From contig NZ_JACHMB010000001.1 in NCBI RefSeq assembly GCF_014204795.1, forward strand, positions 9,436,501 through 9,500,500: a stretch of DNA of 64,000 nucleotides. The letters are read 5' to 3'. Positions 62,513 to 64,000 of the stretch are shown in pieces. This stretch comes from Nonomuraea jabiensis. GTDB taxonomy: Bacteria; Actinomycetota; Actinomycetes; Streptosporangiales; Streptosporangiaceae. The position numbers and the translations under genes were made by a program. The notes beneath the pieces are model-generated. The model did not search any database and was not told the origin of the DNA. It worked only from the letters and a program-made list of their open reading frames with translations. Position 1 is the stretch's first letter. Each line of letters starts with the position of its first letter.

Positions 62513-63661
62513 ATGGCCGAGCCGTCCCCACGGCGCGAACCCGCTCTTGTCCGGCACTTTGCCCGGATCACCGACGTCGCGCTCGCCGCTCTCACTTTGG
62601 TCTTCTTCGTCGCCGTAGCCCTCGCCACCGGGGTGCATTCCCCCTGGCGGGGCACGATTCCCCTCGGGCTGCTTCTCGGAGCGCTCCTGCTGGTCAGACG
62701 TCGCTGGCCGATGACCGTGCTGCTGCTGTCGATCGGCGGGATCTTCGTCTATCACCTCACCGGACATTGGTCTCCCGCTGGTTGGATCTGGCCGGCCGCG
62801 GTTGCCTACTTCACCGCCGCCACCACGCCACGGGTGCGCTGGGTGGTCGCCATCGGCCTGGCCCAGCTGCTCTACTCGGCGGTCGACTTCCGCTTGGTCC
62901 TGGACCGGAACCCGACCTGGTACGCGTTCCACGTCGCGGGGGAAGGACTGCTCCTGGTGATCCTCATCGCCGCGGGCCTCACCTCCGCCGCCGCGATGCG
63001 CTGGCGCGAGCGGCTGCGCGAAACCGACAGCCGTGCTCGCGCCGCCGAGGAACGGCTGCGCGTCTCGCACGAGGTTCACGACGTCATCGCGCACACGCTG
63101 GCTGTCGTCGGCGTGCAGCTCAATGTCGCCGCCGACGCTCTGGAGGAGGACCCGGCAGCGGCCGCCGCCGCGCTGCGCCTGGCGAAGGACGTCAGGAACC
63201 GAGCGATGGCCGACCTCCGCTCCCTCATCACGGTCCTGCGCGACAACCCCGCTGACACCGCACCCCAGGCGGATCTGGCCTCCTTGGACACTCTCATCGC
63301 CGACGCTCGCGCCGCCGGGCTTGAGGTGACCCTCGACGAGCATGGCGACCGCGCGGCCGTCCCCGCCATTACCGCCATCGCCATTCACCGTGTCGTACAG
63401 GAGTCCCTCGCCAACACGCTCAAGCACGCAGGGGCGAGCAAAGCCAAGGTGACGATCGGCTACCAGCCTCGCTCGATCACCGTCGAGATCACCGACAACG
63501 GCCGCAGCGTCCCAGGCGGCGCCGATGTCACTGAAGGCCATGGTCTGGCCGGCATGCGCGAGCGGGTGAGCGCACTCGGGGGCGCGCTCACCGCAGGACC
63601 TGTCCCCGGCGGCGGCTTCGCCGTGCGGGCCGACATCCCTGTGGCAGGCTCGACGGCATGA
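62513..63661 (+). CDS. NarL-class sensor histidine kinase
   Basis: 382 residues from ATG 62513. Four to five hydrophobic segments fill residues ~20-165, with no large external domain, then a HisKA_3 domain RVSHEVHDVIAHTLAVVGVQ with phospho-acceptor His189, and an HATPase with VVQESLANTLKHAG, ITDNGRSVPGGA and GHGLAGMRERVSALGG. This intramembrane-sensing layout is typical of actinobacterial envelope-stress or antibiotic-sensing systems. It overlaps its response regulator by 4 bp. Confidence 0.92.
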   Translation: MAEPSPRREPALVRHFARITDVALAALTLVFFVAVALATGVHSPWRGTIPLGLLLGALLLVRRRWPMTVLLLSIGGIFVYHLTGHWSPAGWIWPAAVAYFTAATTPRVRWVVAIGLAQLLYSAVDFRLVLDRNPTWYAFHVAGEGLLLVILIAAGLTSAAAMRWRERLRETDSRARAAEERLRVSHEVHDVIAHTLAVVGVQLNVAADALEEDPAAAAAALRLAKDVRNRAMADLRSLITVLRDNPADTAPQADLASLDTLIADARAAGLEVTLDEHGDRAAVPAITAIAIHRVVQESLANTLKHAGASKAKVTIGYQPRSITVEITDNGRSVPGGADVTEGHGLAGMRERVSALGGALTAGPVPGGGFAVRADIPVAGSTA

Positions 63662-64000
63662 CGATCAAGGTGCTCCTCGCCGACGACCAGGCACTCGTAC
63701 GGGCCGGCTTCCGCAGCCTGCTGGCCCGCTCCCGGGATATCACGGTCGTCGGCGAAGCCCAGGACGGCGACGAAGCCGTACGGCTGGCCGTGAGCACCCG
63801 CCCTGACGTGATCCTCATGGACATCCGCATGCCGGGCACCGATGGGATCACCGCCACACGCCGCATCGTCACCAACCCGACCACTCTGGGCTGTCGCGTC
63901 ATCATCCTCACCACGTTCGACACCGACGAACACGTCTTCGCCGCCCTGCGCGCCGGAGCCAGCGGCTTCCTCACCAAAGAGGTCGAACCCGCCGAACTCC
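63658..64000 (+). CDS. NarL/LuxR-family response regulator (cut by right edge)
   Basis: The first 114 residues are present: KVLLADDQALVRAGFRSLLA, phospho-acceptor Asp55 in VILMDIRMPGTDG, the conserved Thr in IILTTFDTDEHVFAALRAGA and Lys in SGFLTKEVEP. The LuxR-type DNA-binding domain expected at the C-terminus lies outside the window. Coupled to the kinase (ATGA overlap at 63658-63661). Confidence 0.9.
   Translation, partial: MTIKVLLADDQALVRAGFRSLLARSRDITVVGEAQDGDEAVRLAVSTRPDVILMDIRMPGTDGITATRRIVTNPTTLGCRVIILTTFDTDEHVFAALRAGASGFLTKEVEPAEL

Overview
The window is high-GC DNA (third codon positions almost all G or C) with frequent GTG starts and 4-bp ATGA/GTGA gene overlaps. It encodes a BTAD/AfsR-type giant regulator, a tripartite tricarboxylate transporter, DUF2291, and a Thermobifida-type cutinase-fold esterase. 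This points to a filamentous actinomycete, most likely of the Streptosporangiaceae/Nonomuraea kind; that placement is inference from gene content only. No rRNA, tRNA or CRISPR array was seen.

Layout. 1-1053: remains of Tn3-family transposases. 1273-5087: a TetR regulator with two tandem palindromic operators, a rifamycin phosphotransferase (rph) and a small membrane protein. 5108-10444: a truncated ECF sigma factor, a large secreted subtilisin-like protease with a strong terminator, a Tn3 fragment and a small unknown gene. 10767-14427: a partly decayed sugar cluster (broken Gfo/Idh/MocA oxidoreductase, UPF0303 protein, TolB-like propeller, TIM-barrel gene with an internal stop, DUF1080 3-keto-glycoside hydrolase-like protein). 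14494-26857: the best preserved unit, a SorC-type regulator divergent from an eleven-kilobase operon. That operon holds an NH-fold hydrolase, a xylose-isomerase-like TIM barrel, a two-subunit transketolase, an FGGY kinase, DUF2291, an RbsABC-type importer and a secreted DUF1593 NH-fold hydrolase. Its gene set resembles the transketolase route for the branched pentose D-apiose, with two nucleoside-hydrolase-fold enzymes placed where glycoside-releasing enzymes would be expected. 26867-27817: remnants of a second SorC regulator, an MFS exporter and an integrase.

27854-34817: a secreted metallo-beta-lactamase-fold protein, then usp-tctA-tctB-tctC divergent from a CitA/DcuS-type two-component system, which probably senses the carboxylate the transporter takes up. 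34826-39300: a transposon-damaged stretch (citrate synthase stump, Tn3 and resolvase pieces, an aminoglycoside-phosphotransferase-like pseudogene without its catalytic loop) around an intact TetR/MATE efflux pair. 39305-43279: a PETase/cutinase-like secreted esterase with an altered aromatic clamp, and a frameshifted GH78 rhamnosidase. 43388-49204: the BTAD/AAA regulator divergent from a hemerythrin-DUF4267-FAD oxidoreductase group. 49205-51166: mostly debris plus two small mobile-element genes. 51283-54232: a LysR regulator divergent from an FAD monooxygenase, an oxidoreductase stump and a DoxX-like gene.

54191-61570: a nested mobile region. Tn3-like terminal repeats lie at 54191 and 61189. 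Between them are a headless resolvase, a small three-helix protein with a sharp palindromic operator, a PadR stump, an ArsR/quinone-oxidoreductase pair that looks functional, an IstB remnant, a tyrosine recombinase and a tnpA gene broken by frameshifts. 61908-64000: a small secreted protein and a NarL-type two-component system cut by the right edge.

Overall the window alternates intact catabolic, transport and regulatory operons with at least seven Tn3-family fragments and many gene stumps, as expected for a rearranged arm-like region of an actinomycete genome.
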